Part shown: positions 12,171-21,924 of the stretch, in pieces | Layout: every line of letters starts with the position of its first letter | Numbering within the stretch: position 1 is the first letter of the stretch | NCBI GenBank assembly: GCA_032622095.1 | Contig: CP136061.1 | Location: 96,345,345-96,409,344 of the forward strand | Length of the DNA stretch: 64,000 nucleotides | DNA from: Siphonodentalium dalli | Lineage: Eukaryota > Mollusca > Scaphopoda > Gadilida > Siphonodentaliidae | Direction: 5' to 3' | The notes under the pieces: model-generated | Databases searched by the model: none | Told to the model about the DNA's origin: nothing | The model's input: only the letters and a program-made list of their open reading frames with translations | Position numbers and translations under genes: made by a program

Positions 12171-15100
12171 CTATATATATATATATATATATTATAAGCT
12201 GAACTTCTCAAACCTGTTACCTGGTCATATACGTTACCTGCCCACACATGTATGTGCAGATACATACACATCAATTACCGGTCGCATTACATAATTTGGC
12301 TGAATACCGGTTTTTATTTCGCCTCGTCACCAATGTCCAATGTGTGTTGACATAATCACCTGCAAACTGCAATTGTTTATACTACTGTTAAGTGTAAAAC
12401 TAAACTGGTTTAGGACATTTGAGTAAGTGGCGTCGGGTCATTGCTCGGACTTATTTAACCCTTTACCCAACAGAAGGGCCCTGTGCCAATGCATTCTCTT
12501 ATATATGCGAGTCGACCATAGGTCGCCTCGCATATATAAGAGAATGCATTGGCTTAACACATTAAAAATTATAAAATTGTTAGGCCAATGCATTCTCTTA
12601 TATATGCGAGGCGACCTATGGTCGACTCGCATATATAAGAGAATGCATTGGCACAGGGCATAACTGTAACCATCACAATGTGGTCAATGAGCCGGTTCCA
12701 ATGATACCCATATGTGTATGGTTCTATTGAGACAGACCGAAGATATTTTAGGCTGTTGAAGCTTTATTTGACCGGTTTGTTGGGTAAAGGGTTAACTAAG
12801 AGCGATTGCTTACCAACCATCCATTCGACTCCAGTGTTTGGTCACAATACACGTCCAGCGCAGTCTCGTTGCCATATGGATAGACAAAGTGGACGCCACT
12901 GGACGTGATTCCATGATTCATGAGATCATAACAATCTATGCCTCCGGGGACCTGGGTGACTGGTAGGCTTGTTACCGGCGACGGCTCTGTTGTACTTGCC
13001 CCAATAAGTGTTAATTTCAAACGAACGTCGGTCCCGGGTGAACCTATAATGACATACCGGTTTAAACAATAACCATCGATATACATCAGAGAAATATTAA
13101 ATATTATGATTCAGATATGATATCATGATTTAATTTAGAAGATGGTGAAGAGGATCGAACAACATGCGGGTCACAGCGTATGTTAAGTTGTCTCATCAGA
13201 GAAGAATAACATGCATATTATAATGTAGAGGGAGTGAATAACAATTGGCCGAGTTGAGGAGCACAGGTTGAAGAAAACAGGTTGAGGGTAAATGAAAATG
13301 ATAAGAAAAACAAAACATTACATAAGAGTATGAACCAGCAGTGAATAAAATGGGCAAGGCAGTGAGTGATATACAACTACTGTGTTTATATACAATCTCT
13401 AACATATCCTTATTTCTATTATTTTAAGATAATGAAACGAGTGACATTTAACCCTTTACCCAACAAACCGGCCAAAACCGGCCAAATAAAGCTTCAACAG
13501 CCTAAAATATCTTCGGTCTGTCTCAATAGAACCATACAAATATGGATATCATTGGAACCGGCTCATTGACCACATTGTGATGGTTATAGTTATGCCCTGT
13601 GCCAATGCATTCTCTTATATAAGCGAGTCGACCATTGGTCGCCTCGCATATATAAGAGAATGCATTGGCCTAAAAAAAACACTTTTAACATTTTGTCTTA
13701 CATTCTTTAACAATTTTATAATTTTTAATGTGTCAAGCCAATGCATTCTCTTATATATGTGAGGCGACCTATGGTCGACTCGCATATATAAGAGAATGCA
13801 TTGGCACAGGGCCCTTCTGTTGGGTAAAGGGTATACAGAAATCCATTGAATCAGTCAACTATGCTAGTTAGTTAAGACATTCGTCGTATGGCCAAAATTG
13901 GGGTTCGTAAAGGTTTACCATATTATGTATATTATATATGGCAGACTAAAACATTCTAGGCCTAGTAGAAGCCGAGGTTAGACCCACGGCACATTTGTGA
14001 CCCGTCATATCAAATCCAGTCGTAAGTCGGGATATTTTTACCCTGTGCCAATGCATTCTCTTATATATGCGAGTCGAACATAGGTCGCCTCGCATATATA
14101 AGAGAATGCATTGGCCTAACAAATTTTTTATCATTTTTTTTAAAATAAATGTTTCTTACAATTTTTAGGACATAAAATAAAAAACATCCATTACCCTGCA
14201 GGGAGCCCCACACATATATAGAAGCATATAGAAGAGTGTCGTCTGCTCATGTTTGTCTGGGGCTCTGTATGGGTGAAATTATAAAATTTTGGATTTCCGA
14301 AGATATTGTAGTTACTTGATTCCAATTTATGTCACGGTTGAAACTATATGTATTTTATTACAAATTTGCTATATTTCGGTTGATTGCCATGCAGCGGCCC
14401 AATAGCTGTATCGACGTACATTAAGCCATGCAGTTCAACACAACTGATACCAGAGCAATAATACTAGTAGATTACTAACATAAAGAATATTTTTTTATTG
14501 CATGATCCTACCCTTATTCCATTCACCAAACACATTCTAATTGTAACAGGCAACGTTCGTTGCATAACAGAAAATAGTGTCAGGTGTATCAAAACGTACT
14601 ATTGTTGCGCAAACGTGACCTTTGACTGCCGGTTTTTGGTCTGTTTACATTCCGTACGTCTAAAAATACTATGGCTTCCAATATTTTTGCAATGAATGAA
14701 GATTTTCAAAAGTTATTTCATTAACTTTACGACACCAAATAAGTCAAAGAGTTTTTTTTATTTATCTGGGACTAGTTCTTTACGAGTGCAAACAACGCCT
14801 AGTGACGTGAAACGTCACCGCAGGCCTAGTAGAAGCCGAGGTTAGACCCACGGCACATTTGTGACCCGCCATATCAAATCCAGTCGTAAGTCGGGATTTT
14901 TTTTACCCTGTGCCAATGCATTCTCTTATATATGCGAGTCGACCATAGGTCGCCTCGCATATATAAGAGAATGCATTGGCCTAACAATTTTTTATCATTT
15001 GTTTTTAAATAAATGTTTCTGACAATTTTTAGGACATAAAATAAAAAAACATCCATTACCCTACAGGGAGCCCCACACATATATAGAAGAATATAGAAGA

Positions 15101-15749
15101 GTGTCGTCTGCTCATGTTTGTCTGGGGCTATGTATGGGTTAAATAATAAAATTGTTAAAGAATAGAAGACAAAATTATTAAAATTGTAAAAAATGGTTAG
15201 GCCAATGCATTCTCTTATATATGCGAGGCGACCTATGGTCGACTCGCATATATAAGAGAATGCATTGGCACATTGGTCACATTTGTTGATTTAGGTATGT
15301 TTTATGTGGCACATTGGTCACATTTGTTGATTTAGGTATGTTTTATCGAGATGTTGGATCATGTAATAAATAGAATCTTCAACACGTCATGTAAATTATA
15401 TCTGGACCACGCCAAAGGCTCGGTCTTGACCTAATTTACAGGACTCGTTTTGCAAATTCCGCTATAAACTGGGGACGCTTTGTAGATCCTCTATATACCA
15501 AACATATGGATGGTTAGTGCATGTACAGAACCACACGGACATGACAGAAAGTGAACTCTATCGCACACTTAATATATATCCTTAATTAATCTTACCTTTA
15601 ACCGACCTGGTGTGCACCATATCGTAAATAACGATCGACACGACCACAATACCAACAAGAAACAATCCACACAGAAACCCTAACAGCACCACATTCCTCC
15701 TCCTCATCGTCGGTATTGGAGTAATGGTCAATACTTCCTTAAACCCCAT
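5944..15749 (-). CDS. Gene 1: type II membrane fibrinogen-related (FReD) protein, five exons
   Basis: Spliced CDS, 5' to 3': 15749-15596, 13043-12814, 9695-9599, 7288-7124, 6203-5944 (906 nt, 301 aa plus TGA). All introns are GT-AG and all phases agree (1, 0, 1, 1). Residues 1-19 are a basic tail (RRR at 16-18), 20-42 a membrane helix, 53-87 a Ser/Thr/Pro stalk without coiled coil, and 88-301 a complete FReD domain. Visible hallmarks are DCYDL at 88-92, the NGW motif at 125-127, QRR after it, YKYGFG, FWLG, YAEY, YRLHVGGYSGDAG, the Ca2+-site-like DRDND at 234-238, AWW at 251-253, CH at 257-258 and MKIRP near the end. Cysteines 89, 118, 244 and 257 fit the two FReD disulfides. N110 (NET) is a glycosylation sequon. 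Family knowledge: FReD proteins bind acetylated or carbohydrate ligands in recognition or adhesion. A surface-receptor role is inferred from the architecture. Expression is not shown. Confidence 0.88.
7124..7288 (-). CDS. Gene 1 exon 4: FReD middle (NKFLYL to YSGDAG)
   Basis: 165 nt. The acceptor is TATCGAAG|GTAACAAG and the donor is GATGCGG|GTATGT. It encodes residues 162-215, with split Gly161 and Gly216. Recognisable blocks are [22 protein letters not shown] and YRLHVGGYSGDA. The frame is open in both directions, but the chosen borders give the canonical FWLG-N join to exon 3 and the AG-DD join to exon 5. The right edge of the 3.1 kb duplication lies 75 bp downstream, inside intron 4. Confidence 0.87.
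7344..7735 (+). mobile_element. Repeat element shared with 33655-34027, in gene 1 intron 3
   Basis: Starts TGCTGTTCCATATTTACAAA and runs through ACACGCCCTGTATGTGCCT to CAGCAAACCCATT. The inverted relative at 33655-34027 has the same order of blocks and ends in a complete palindrome, which is decayed here to one and a half arms. No coding frame is evident. It begins about 55 bp from exon 4. Confidence 0.65.
8028..8129. repeat. Hairpin element in gene 1 intron 3
   Basis: Arms AATCTGC...GAATCG and CGAT...GCAGATT around a GAAAATGAGATCCATTT centre. Same family as 1512-1616 and 35268-35372. It is followed by CATTATGACCCGCGCCATAA and TTTCAGAATCAAATAA blocks that also recur beside the other copies. 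Confidence 0.65.
8990..9120. repeat. Large hairpin in gene 1 intron 3
   Basis: Near-perfect palindrome with arms of about 55-60 bp: GGGACGCTTTGTGGTCGGAT pairs with ATCCGACCACTAAGCGTCCC, and ATCAATATTAGGC pairs with GCCTAATATTGAT near the centre. No ORF. Likely a foldback MITE. Confidence 0.8.
9599..9695 (-). CDS. Gene 1 exon 3: FReD core (QRR...WRDYKYGFG)
   Basis: 97 nt, too short to stand out as an open frame. It was found by searching intron 2-3 space for the missing FReD segment. The acceptor is CCACTAG|GTGTTG and the donor is GGTTAG|GTTCGT. It encodes residues 129-160 plus the first base of Gly161: VLQRRIDDSVYFYRTW, then [15 protein letters not shown]. This is the canonical block between NGW and FWLG in every FReD domain. 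The phase (0 in, 1 out) fits both neighbours exactly. Confidence 0.88.
9779..9992. repeat. Hairpin element beside gene 1 exon 3
   Basis: Inverted arms of about 95 bp with scattered mismatches: GAGTCGCTACCATAATTGAT pairs with CATTATGGTAGCGACTC, and GTCAAAGTTATGGAGT with ACTCCAGAACTTTGAC. It lies about 85 bp upstream of the exon 3 acceptor on the minus strand. Confidence 0.75.
10040..10125. repeat. Small hairpin in gene 1 intron 2
   Basis: Arms ATATTTCATGAGTGTCTGGA and TCCAAACACTAGTGAGATGT pair around GAAATACCGAAAATTCGATA. AT-rich flanks from 10130 to about 10580 show no other feature. Confidence 0.55.
10585..10907. repeat. Degenerate 40-46 bp minisatellite in gene 1 intron 2
   Basis: About eight diverged units built on GTGACACTGTTTACACGT and ACTACATGTATAAACTG. 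High divergence between units suggests an old array. Confidence 0.75.
12115..12192. repeat. TA microsatellite in gene 1 intron 2
   Basis: Uninterrupted TA run broken once by GC at about 12170. It lies in an intron segment (11690-12450) that aligns in pieces with gene 2 intron 2 (31660-32340), which lacks the run. Confidence 0.9.
12455..12795 (+). mobile_element. TTAA-type (piggyBac-like) MITE with two 69-bp hairpins, gene 1 intron 2
   Basis: Flanked by TTAA. The ends are TTAACCCTTTACCCAACA and its reverse complement. It carries two 69-bp hairpins (about 12486-12554 and 12582-12650) separated by a shortened AT-rich spacer, then a unique segment (GAGCCGGTTCCAATGATA ... GAAGCTTTATTTG). No transposase. 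TTAA target sites and CCCTTT-type ends are typical of piggyBac-derived MITEs. It ends 18 bp from the exon 2 donor, the same place as in gene 2. Confidence 0.85.
12814..13043 (-). CDS. Gene 1 exon 2: stalk and start of FReD domain
   Basis: 230 nt, phase 1 in and phase 0 out. The acceptor is TTATAG|GTTCACC and the donor is GGTTG|GTAAGC. It encodes residues 53-128: a stalk rich in Ser, Thr and Pro, then the FReD N-terminus with DCYDL, the [11 protein letters not shown] strand, N110 in an NET sequon and C118. It ends at the NGW motif (W127) plus L128. A TTAA-type MITE ends 18 bp beyond the donor. Confidence 0.88.
13448..13835 (-). mobile_element. TTAA-type MITE in gene 1 intron 1
   Basis: Inverted orientation: it starts TTAACCCTTTACCCAACAAA, carries hairpins near 13600-13669 and 13738-13806, and ends TTGGGTAAAGGGTATA, so the right target copy has decayed from TTAA. 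A TTAAAACGG-free AT spacer separates the hairpins. Confidence 0.8.
13957..14290 (+). mobile_element. Partial MITE of the TGTGACCCGCC family, copy 1
   Basis: GGCCTAGTAGAAGCCGAGGT, then the left end TGTGACCCGTCATATCAAAT, one 69-bp hairpin (about 14046-14114) and the internal segment with GGGAGCCCCACAC. The right half with the second hairpin is missing. The flank plus element recurs at 14822-15280, so a segment was duplicated after insertion. 14290-14480 aligns with gene 2 intron 1 around 34190-34370. Confidence 0.7.
14822..15280 (+). mobile_element. MITE of the TGTGACCCGCC family, copy 2, right end damaged
   Basis: Same left flank as 13957 (GGCCTAGTAGAAGCCGAGGT), left end TGTGACCCGCCATATCAAAT, hairpins at about 14922-14990 and 15199-15267, then an abrupt switch to a CACATTGGTCACATTTGTTG direct repeat instead of the inverted end. 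Confidence 0.75.
15596..15749 (-). CDS. Gene 1 exon 1: cytoplasmic tail and membrane anchor
   Basis: Encodes residues 1-51 plus the first base of codon 52. The start chosen is the first in-frame ATG, at 15749. The frame stays open upstream only to a TGA at 15801-15803, without another ATG, so a longer start would need a non-ATG codon or an upstream exon. The helix at residues 20-42 ([20 protein letters not shown]...) lies too far from the N-terminus for a typical signal peptide and follows RRR, which favours N-inside (type II) topology. The donor is AAAG|GTAAGA, with the intron starting at 15595. The sequence is almost identical to exon 1 of gene 2, differing at residues 13-15 only. Confidence 0.85.
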
Positions 15750-15797
15750 TTCGTATATCGTGAAATGTCTCAACAAACAGCGACACGTTCCAAACCT

Positions 15798-15950
15798 TGG
15801 TCACATGCTTCATAACTCTGCACTGAATTCGTTGAGTACATAACCCTATGTCACATGCTTCCTAATTCTGAGCTGAATTCGTTGAGAACATAACCCTAGG
15901 TCACATGCTTCCTACATATGGACTTAATTCATGCAGTACATAATCCTATT
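15798..15950. promoter_or_regulatory. Three 50-bp repeats just upstream of gene 1
   Basis: TCACATGCTT starts at 15801, 15851 and 15901, each followed by a TGAATTCGTTGAG-like block and ACATAACCCTA. The first unit starts about 50 bp upstream of the ATG. Gene 2 has a single related unit at about 36386-36425. No TATA box at a convincing position was found for either gene, so promoter function is inferred from position and conservation. Confidence 0.5.
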
Positions 15951-16000
15951 TCGTTCGTTGACGTGTATAGGATATCAGTTCACTGAACGAAGATACCGCA

Positions 16001-16504
16001 ATTTAAAGATACGGGCGGCGCTGGTGATGGTTATGCTGTTAAAATATTCACCTCAGTCAAAAACCGCCATAAATAGAAGGAATAGTAAGATATAGACAGA
16101 CTTTGTTATTGTGCCAATCAGAAATATGGCATAAACAGTATGTAAACAAAAGCAAAAAATGTTATGTTTCCAGGCTTGTGTTTAGATCCGGATATGGTAA
16201 ACATAAAGAGCATTATTTGTTACTCTTTTCCTGATATGGAAATAATAAAGAGCGTTTATATCATTTTTGTGTGATTAACCAATAGAATCTAATGAATTGC
16301 GCTGTGGTGTGTAAACAGAAGCACAACTGCTGTAACACCAGCAGGTTCATGTTTACGTACACCATCGTACGACAATATATTATTTACGCTCTGATTATGT
16401 TTGGCATATGAGCGGAACTGTATATATTTTGGTGTTCTTTCTGTTGATGGCGATTTGAACAAATATAACTATTCCTGCAACGAACGCCGCCCGTGTCTTT
16501 AAAT
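16001..16504. mobile_element. MITE with 20-bp TIR, reference-quality copy
   Basis: Starts ATTTAAAGATACGGGCGGCG and ends with the inverse of ATTTAAAGACACGGGCGGCG, a 20-bp TIR with one mismatch. No ORF. The interior matches 111-613. It lies about 250 bp upstream of gene 1. Confidence 0.82.
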
Positions 16505-16567
16505 ATCTTCAAGTCTGGTTCAAATTAGTATTAAACTGGAAAGACTATTCAAGATATATGTATAGTT

Positions 16568-16846
16568 CATTTGGCCGACTGTATATCTCCTTGTGAACAC
16601 TCATTTGGCCGACTGTATATCTCCTTGTGAACACTCATTTGGCCGACTGTATATCTCCTTGTGAACACTCATTTTGCCGACTGTATATCGCTTTGTGAAC
16701 ACTAATTTGGCCGACTGTATATCTCCTTGTGAACACTCATTTGGCCGACTGTATATCTCCTTGTGAACACTCATTTGGCCGACTGTATATATCGGTGTGA
16801 ACACTCATTTGGCCGACTGTATATCTCCTTGTGAACACTAATTTGG
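16568..16846. repeat. 34-bp minisatellite upstream of gene 1
   Basis: Eight units of 34 bp (TTGGCCGACTGTATATCTCC plus TTGTGAACACTCAT), starting at 16571 and every 34 bp to 16809. A single related unit lies at the equivalent place upstream of gene 2 (36552-36590), so the array expanded on the gene 1 side. Confidence 0.9.
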
Positions 16847-17012
16847 ATTTGTTTTCATTGCAAGAATATGTGTTTTGTCTGAGGGGAACGCCCCTTTAAA
16901 TTCAGGATTTTAATCATCAGAAATTATAGGACAACCAACACGGATACAGCAGCCTGGCAATTAGAACAATCAACAGTGGTATTATTAGCCATGGAGGTGT
17001 GGGTTTATCTAT

Positions 17013-17118
17013 ACAGTAATGCTCTAAGAAATCGACTTCTTAACCACAGCAGAATTATGGGTAACTTTTCAGGATTTAGTCGGAAATATGGTTTGTTGCC
17101 ATTCATCGGAAAGCTCTC
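17013..17118 (+). mobile_element. Half copy of the ACAGTAATGCTCTAA hairpin family
   Basis: ACAGTAATGCTCTAAG ... CTTAACCACAGCAGAATTAT ... TTCATCGGAAAGCT. It is one arm of the palindromes at 24786-25000 and 25304-25463. It abuts the inverted repeat that starts at 17120. Confidence 0.7.
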
Positions 17119-18090
17119 CCCGATAAAAACGTCCCAAAATCACAATGATGTCATTTAGGTCGGTTGACGTCCCTAATTTACTTGCGCAATTTGCATATGC
17201 AATTACGTCATGAAAGTAGTACTAACATAATAAAGCTACGTTGACCTAATAAAGCTACATTGACGTGATAAACGTAACGTTTGTTAGGCAGGCTTTATGT
17301 AGACAGGTAGTGGGCGGTGTATAAATACCAAATACAAGTGCAAGGTTAAAACCATCAACACGTATTGCAAACGTAATAATCTGATATAATTCAGTATACA
17401 TTGGTGTGACTTCCTTCCCTGCGGAAACGAATCACCTGTCTCCATTGAATATTTGTGTGTAAGTAATTGAATTGGACGTATGTCACCACCTCATTACATC
17501 CCATCACACTCTCAGAATGGGGGATGGGAACTTGTCTATTGAATCATGCCAATGAGCAGACTCCACTATACAGAATCGTCTAATTACACACTTTGTACGT
17601 TTGCTAGGCTTCAAATTTATAAGACGGGAATTGATACCATGTCACACACGTAGGAAATTAGATTTTATCGTATTAGCCTGACCACCCCTTTTGTGTCACA
17701 TTTGTCATATAAACTATTGAGTGCCGGCAATCCGGATGTTCTGCTGATCGGATATGTCGTTGTTGTGATTAAAGATACATTCTATCACTCCCCAACGTAA
17801 TTGGCATCAAGTGGCTCACTGTAAAGACATACTTAATTTGTATTGGCCATTGGTAACGAATGCTATAAAATAATGGATTTTTATTAAACTCCTATTCCAG
17901 ATTTCCATTGAAAACGATGTTAATAAAAATGGTACTGTCACTAGTGAATTTTGTCATTTCTCGTGACGTCATTGACGTTACGTCACGTACTGGTCTAGAC
18001 TGAATTTTCGATGGTTGATCTTTCTCCACATCGGGACTTTCATGCATTAATTCTGTGTGTTTTAATCATAAATGCAGAAGTGTAATAAAT

Positions 18091-18250
18091 AGAGTAATCA
18101 ATTAATTCCGAGAATTACGTTAAATAATTTACTCGAGGCGAGAGACGTTTGTGTAAGAAACTCGTGCGCGAACGGGCATTCATTTCTTACCGACGTCTCT
18201 CGCCTCTCGTGAATTTTTAAACGTAATTCTCGGAACCAATTGATTACTCT
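18091..18250. repeat. Large hairpin inside the composite element
   Basis: Arms AGAGTAATCAATTAATTCCG and CGGAACCAATTGATTACTCT, with ACTCGAGGCGAGAGACGT pairing with ACGTCTCTCGCCTCTCGT. About 75 bp per arm. Confidence 0.8.
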
Positions 18251-18896
18251 CTATGTAATATGATAATATGCAAGGCATATATAGAACGACCCTGGCATAA
18301 TAGTAACAAGACGGACAATGCGAAGGATCGTGCAAATAGTCGTGGAACTATATGCATATATATTAGGCCTATACGCATGTCAGCGACGCGAATGCTTGAT
18401 TAATAATGTAGATAGTTTTGGATGCCGGTGGACTTCGATAATTATATATGCCTTAATATAGCATATCGGCCTTTGATAATAAAAGCCTCTATATTGCGAT
18501 TAAGCGAAGACGACATGACACGTTCGGTCATGTCTGGATTCTGGCCCGCAGAGACAAATGACGTTCAGTTAGCTAACAAATGAAACTGATCTAATATGAA
18601 CCTTTGCAGGACATATTCATAACAACTTACTGTTTATAAATAAATAAATAAATACTTCAGTTGTCCATTGCCACAAATCTGAAGTTGCGAAGTAGAAAAT
18701 TCGTTTCATTGCTGATTCCGCGATTTTGTGAAACCACTGCCGGAAGTCACGTGATTTTTTCACGAAAGAGTTGGTTCGGTAAAAATTTCACCTATACGGT
18801 ATACTGTAAATTATGTGTGACGTCACAAGTACGTACGCCCGCATGTTACCTTTACACGACCCGAGCTCGGTGATAGCGCGCTGAGCGGGGTCGTTA

Positions 18897-19297
18897 TTAA
18901 CCCTTTACCCAACAAACCGGCCAAAACCAGCCAAATAAAGATTCAACAGCCTAAAATATCTTCGGTCTGTCTCAATAGAACCATACACATATGGATATCA
19001 TTGGAACCGGCTCCTTGACCACATTGTGTATAGTTACAGTTATGCCCTGTGCCAATGCATTCTCTTATATATGCGAGTCGACCATAGGTAGCCTCGCATA
19101 TATAAGAGAATGCATTGGCCTAAAAAACATCTTTTTTTAACACTTTTTACCATTTGTTCTTACATTCTTTAACAATTTTATAATTTTTAATGTGTTAAGC
19201 CAATGCATTCTCTTATATATGCGAGGCGACCTATGGTCGACTCGCATATATAAGAGAATGCATTGGCACAGGGCCGTTCTGTTGGGTAAAGGGTTAA
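18897..19297 (-). mobile_element. TTAA-type MITE, complete, both TTAA copies intact
   Basis: TTAACCCTTTACCCAACAAA on the left, TGTTGGGTAAAGGGTTAA on the right. Two 69-bp hairpins (about 19057-19125 and 19199-19267) with an AT-rich spacer containing runs of T. About 400 bp, full family length. Confidence 0.88.
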
Positions 19298-20000
19298 TAA
19301 ATTGTGATGCCCCTCTCCTAACTTCCATTCATTACACCATGAAATTCCTCGTATATCATTCATGTGAATACCCGTATAATTGTCAATGAAATCGGCCATA
19401 TACAATGTACATATTTTATCAATTTGGTCACACATTCCCACTGACCCCAACCCTGACTCCGACGGTGCTAATTTTAACAAAAGTATTATAGAGCCTTTGT
19501 GTCACTGAGATGCCAATACATATATTTATCCACCGCTACCACCTATATTTCCTACATAAAGCCTGCCTAATAAACGTTACGTTTATTAAGTCACTGTAGC
19601 TTTGTTAGGTCAGTGTAGCTTTATTTGGCTAGTACTACTTTCATGACGTAATTGCATACGCAAATTGCACAGGTAACTAGGGATTTCAACCGACCTAAAT
19701 AACGTCATTGTGATTTTGGGTCGTTTTTATCGTCTATAATTCAACAATTGATAGAAAATTCGTAAACCTATATTTTCGCTCTTAAACATCTATAAACCAT
19801 TAGTACAAGGCCAGGTTAGAATAACTATAAAGAACACAACGAACTATTTCGCACTAAGCTGCACTCCGGTTTTGCACGTCATGAATGCTAATTAGTTTGC
19901 TTGACCTAATAAATGGGCGTCGTCCAAGTATGGAATGTAAAACAGAGGAAAATGACAGATTTACCTCACAAAATGCAAGTGTTGTGCGATGGATAAATAA

Positions 20001-20147
20001 AATATGTAGCTAATGTTGTCGCTTAAACTGTTTATGTCCGCTCAGGGGATATGGCATATATTGGAATCGGCAGAGCCTCGCCCAATAGATGCTCAAATCC
20101 CACTCACGGACATAACCTGTTTAAGCGACGACACTAGCTACATATTC
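20001..20147. repeat. Large hairpin
   Basis: AATATGTAGCTAATGTTGTC pairs with GACACTAGCTACATATT, and CGCTTAAACTG with CTGTTTAAGCG. About 60 bp per arm, imperfect. Confidence 0.7.
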
Positions 20148-20574
20148 TATATATACGATTGGCGGAAATCAGCAACACGCAGTTGTTAACGGTCCCACTG
20201 ATCATTTAAACTACACATTTATTCTCCTCGTGTCACGACCCTTAAATTGGAGCGCCTGTATATTATATTTGTGAACATGGGAGATAAATATGATTTTATC
20301 AATTCTAGTTTCCCAAACTATACTGATGAGGACTGTGTTCCTTTGGCAACTGTGTGTCACACCATTAAGCCCATCATACCACGGAGTTGCCTGTGCAATG
20401 TATGAGCTCGGTGGAAATCGGCGACATTATTTGGTTTGTCCCACTCGGACCCCCGCATTGGGGGGGGGGGCATACTTTCTAACTTTAAACTACACCTCTT
20501 TATTCATTGTATCATTGAGATGACTCTATATGAGTTTGGTGTAAATTGGCGACAAAAACATCATTGGTTGTTTA

Positions 20575-21002
20575 TTTAACTCAGTGCCACAATTGGCGAA
20601 TATAGAGTACCAATTAACATATATATCTTTACAAAAGGGGGCCATTGTTGCCTGGCTTGCCATTTTCATATGGCAGAAGTGTATAGTTGTAATATAATCA
20701 CCATCATCATCATCACCATTATCATCGTCATCATCGTCATCGTCATCATCATCATCGTTATCGTCATCATCGTCGTCATCGCCACAACCACCACCACCAT
20801 CATCATCATCGTAAAAATCATCCTCATCATCATCGTCATAATCACCGTCATCATCGTTAGCATGATCATCAAAATCATCATCATCATCATCATCATCGTT
20901 GTCGTCATCATCATCGTCATCGTCGTCGTCACCGTTATCATCATATCCATCATGAACATCATCATAATCTTCATCACCATCATCGTGATCATCGCCATCG
21001 AC
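20575..21002 (+). repeat. Repeat element ending in a CAT/CGT trinucleotide microsatellite
   Basis: Conserved head (AATTGGCGAATATAGAGTAC ... GGCTTGCCATTTTCATATGG) followed by about 300 bp of CATCATCGTC-type repeat. The same head in inverse orientation, again attached to a GAT run, is at 54356-54535, so the microsatellite is the tail of a repeat family. Confidence 0.75.
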
Positions 21003-21924
21003 ATGTGGTACCCCCTTTCCGTTCTTATCCCTGACTCAGACAATGCCATTTTAAAGTTGTATACCGCGCCATTATCTTACCGTAGGCAGTTACCCCTGTT
21101 AGACTCGTTTGGAGTCATCTAGATTGACCCATATTAATTTATATAGTGGACAGACAGACATTCACTTATATAGATGAGATAATTTCCTCCTAATCACTCA
21201 TAATTATATAATATGTATTACCCATATGATTTCATAATAGACATGTGCAACTTGTAACGTGTGCTATGTGGTATTGGTAAGTGGATGTACCACTTGGAGG
21301 GATAAAGTCAATCTATTTTAAGGCTAAATATGGATATCGGCCTAGCGTGTAGGAAACGTGTAAACAATGGTGGTGAGAAGCTGCGATCAGTAGGCTTCAA
21401 TACAAATAAACCTAACCTGCGCAGGCTAATCCGATTCTCACATTGCCTGCATTGCCACAACAAAAATTTAAATGGAACATTTCATTTTGTTAGTTTTCGA
21501 AATGACACGTGAGTCAGGTGACAGCTTTTGGCAATGGCAACACACGATACAGTTGTACATGTGGTTAAAGCTGGTTAACGCTGACATGTAATTCAAATTG
21601 GATGGAACCTAAACTAGGAGCGATGTATGACCGCCCATTGTTGAAGTATTGTTTGCTCCATTGCTAACAAATATTGTTCTATGCTGTGTTAAGTATACTA
21701 AGTACTATAAGGGTATTGATTATACGAATTAGGGCCATCATTTTATGTTTACATGCACTATTCTCTGTAATATTCGGCCAATAGATTCCTAATCACGTGT
21801 GTGGGAATAAACTGCTCAGTAAGAACATACTAAAGAACTACATGCCTAGATTTTTTCCAGTTCACATAAGTTGTTAGGTCGACACATATGTTTATTCTTC
21901 ATCCCACCCCAATTAGCACATTAC

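Larger units (their letters stand above)
17120..19740. mobile_element. Composite foldback structure with about 190-bp inverted ends
   Basis: 17120-17312 (GATAAAAACGTCCCAAAATC ... GGCAGGCTTTATGTAG) is the reverse complement of 19548-19740 with moderate divergence. The 2.2 kb between holds a large hairpin (18091-18250), CRE-like TGACGTCA sites and a nested MITE (18897-19297), but no ORF of note. Size and long ends suggest a non-autonomous foldback element or two MITE copies in opposite orientation. Confidence 0.65.

Noticed and set aside
12427-12663. Recurring open frames with [20 protein letters not shown]-type peptides here and at many other sites
   Set aside because: They are translations of the 69-bp hairpin, open on both strands because the palindrome lacks stops. 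They recur only where the MITE occurs and have no independent start, length or family signature.
15750-15800. Extending gene 1 exon 1 upstream to a TTG start (nine more residues)
   Set aside because: There is no ATG in that stretch and a stop lies at 15801-15803. The first ATG at 15749 is conserved in gene 2, although the flank itself is conserved as well.
18897-18915. TTAACCCTTTACCC read as interstitial telomere repeat
   Set aside because: It is not a tandem TTAGGG array. It is the 18-bp terminal inverted repeat of the TTAA-type MITE, with an inverse copy 400 bp away.
20666-21122. Open frames of 127 and 150 aa rich in Ile/Val or Met/Thr
   Set aside because: Direct translation of the CAT/CGT trinucleotide microsatellite.
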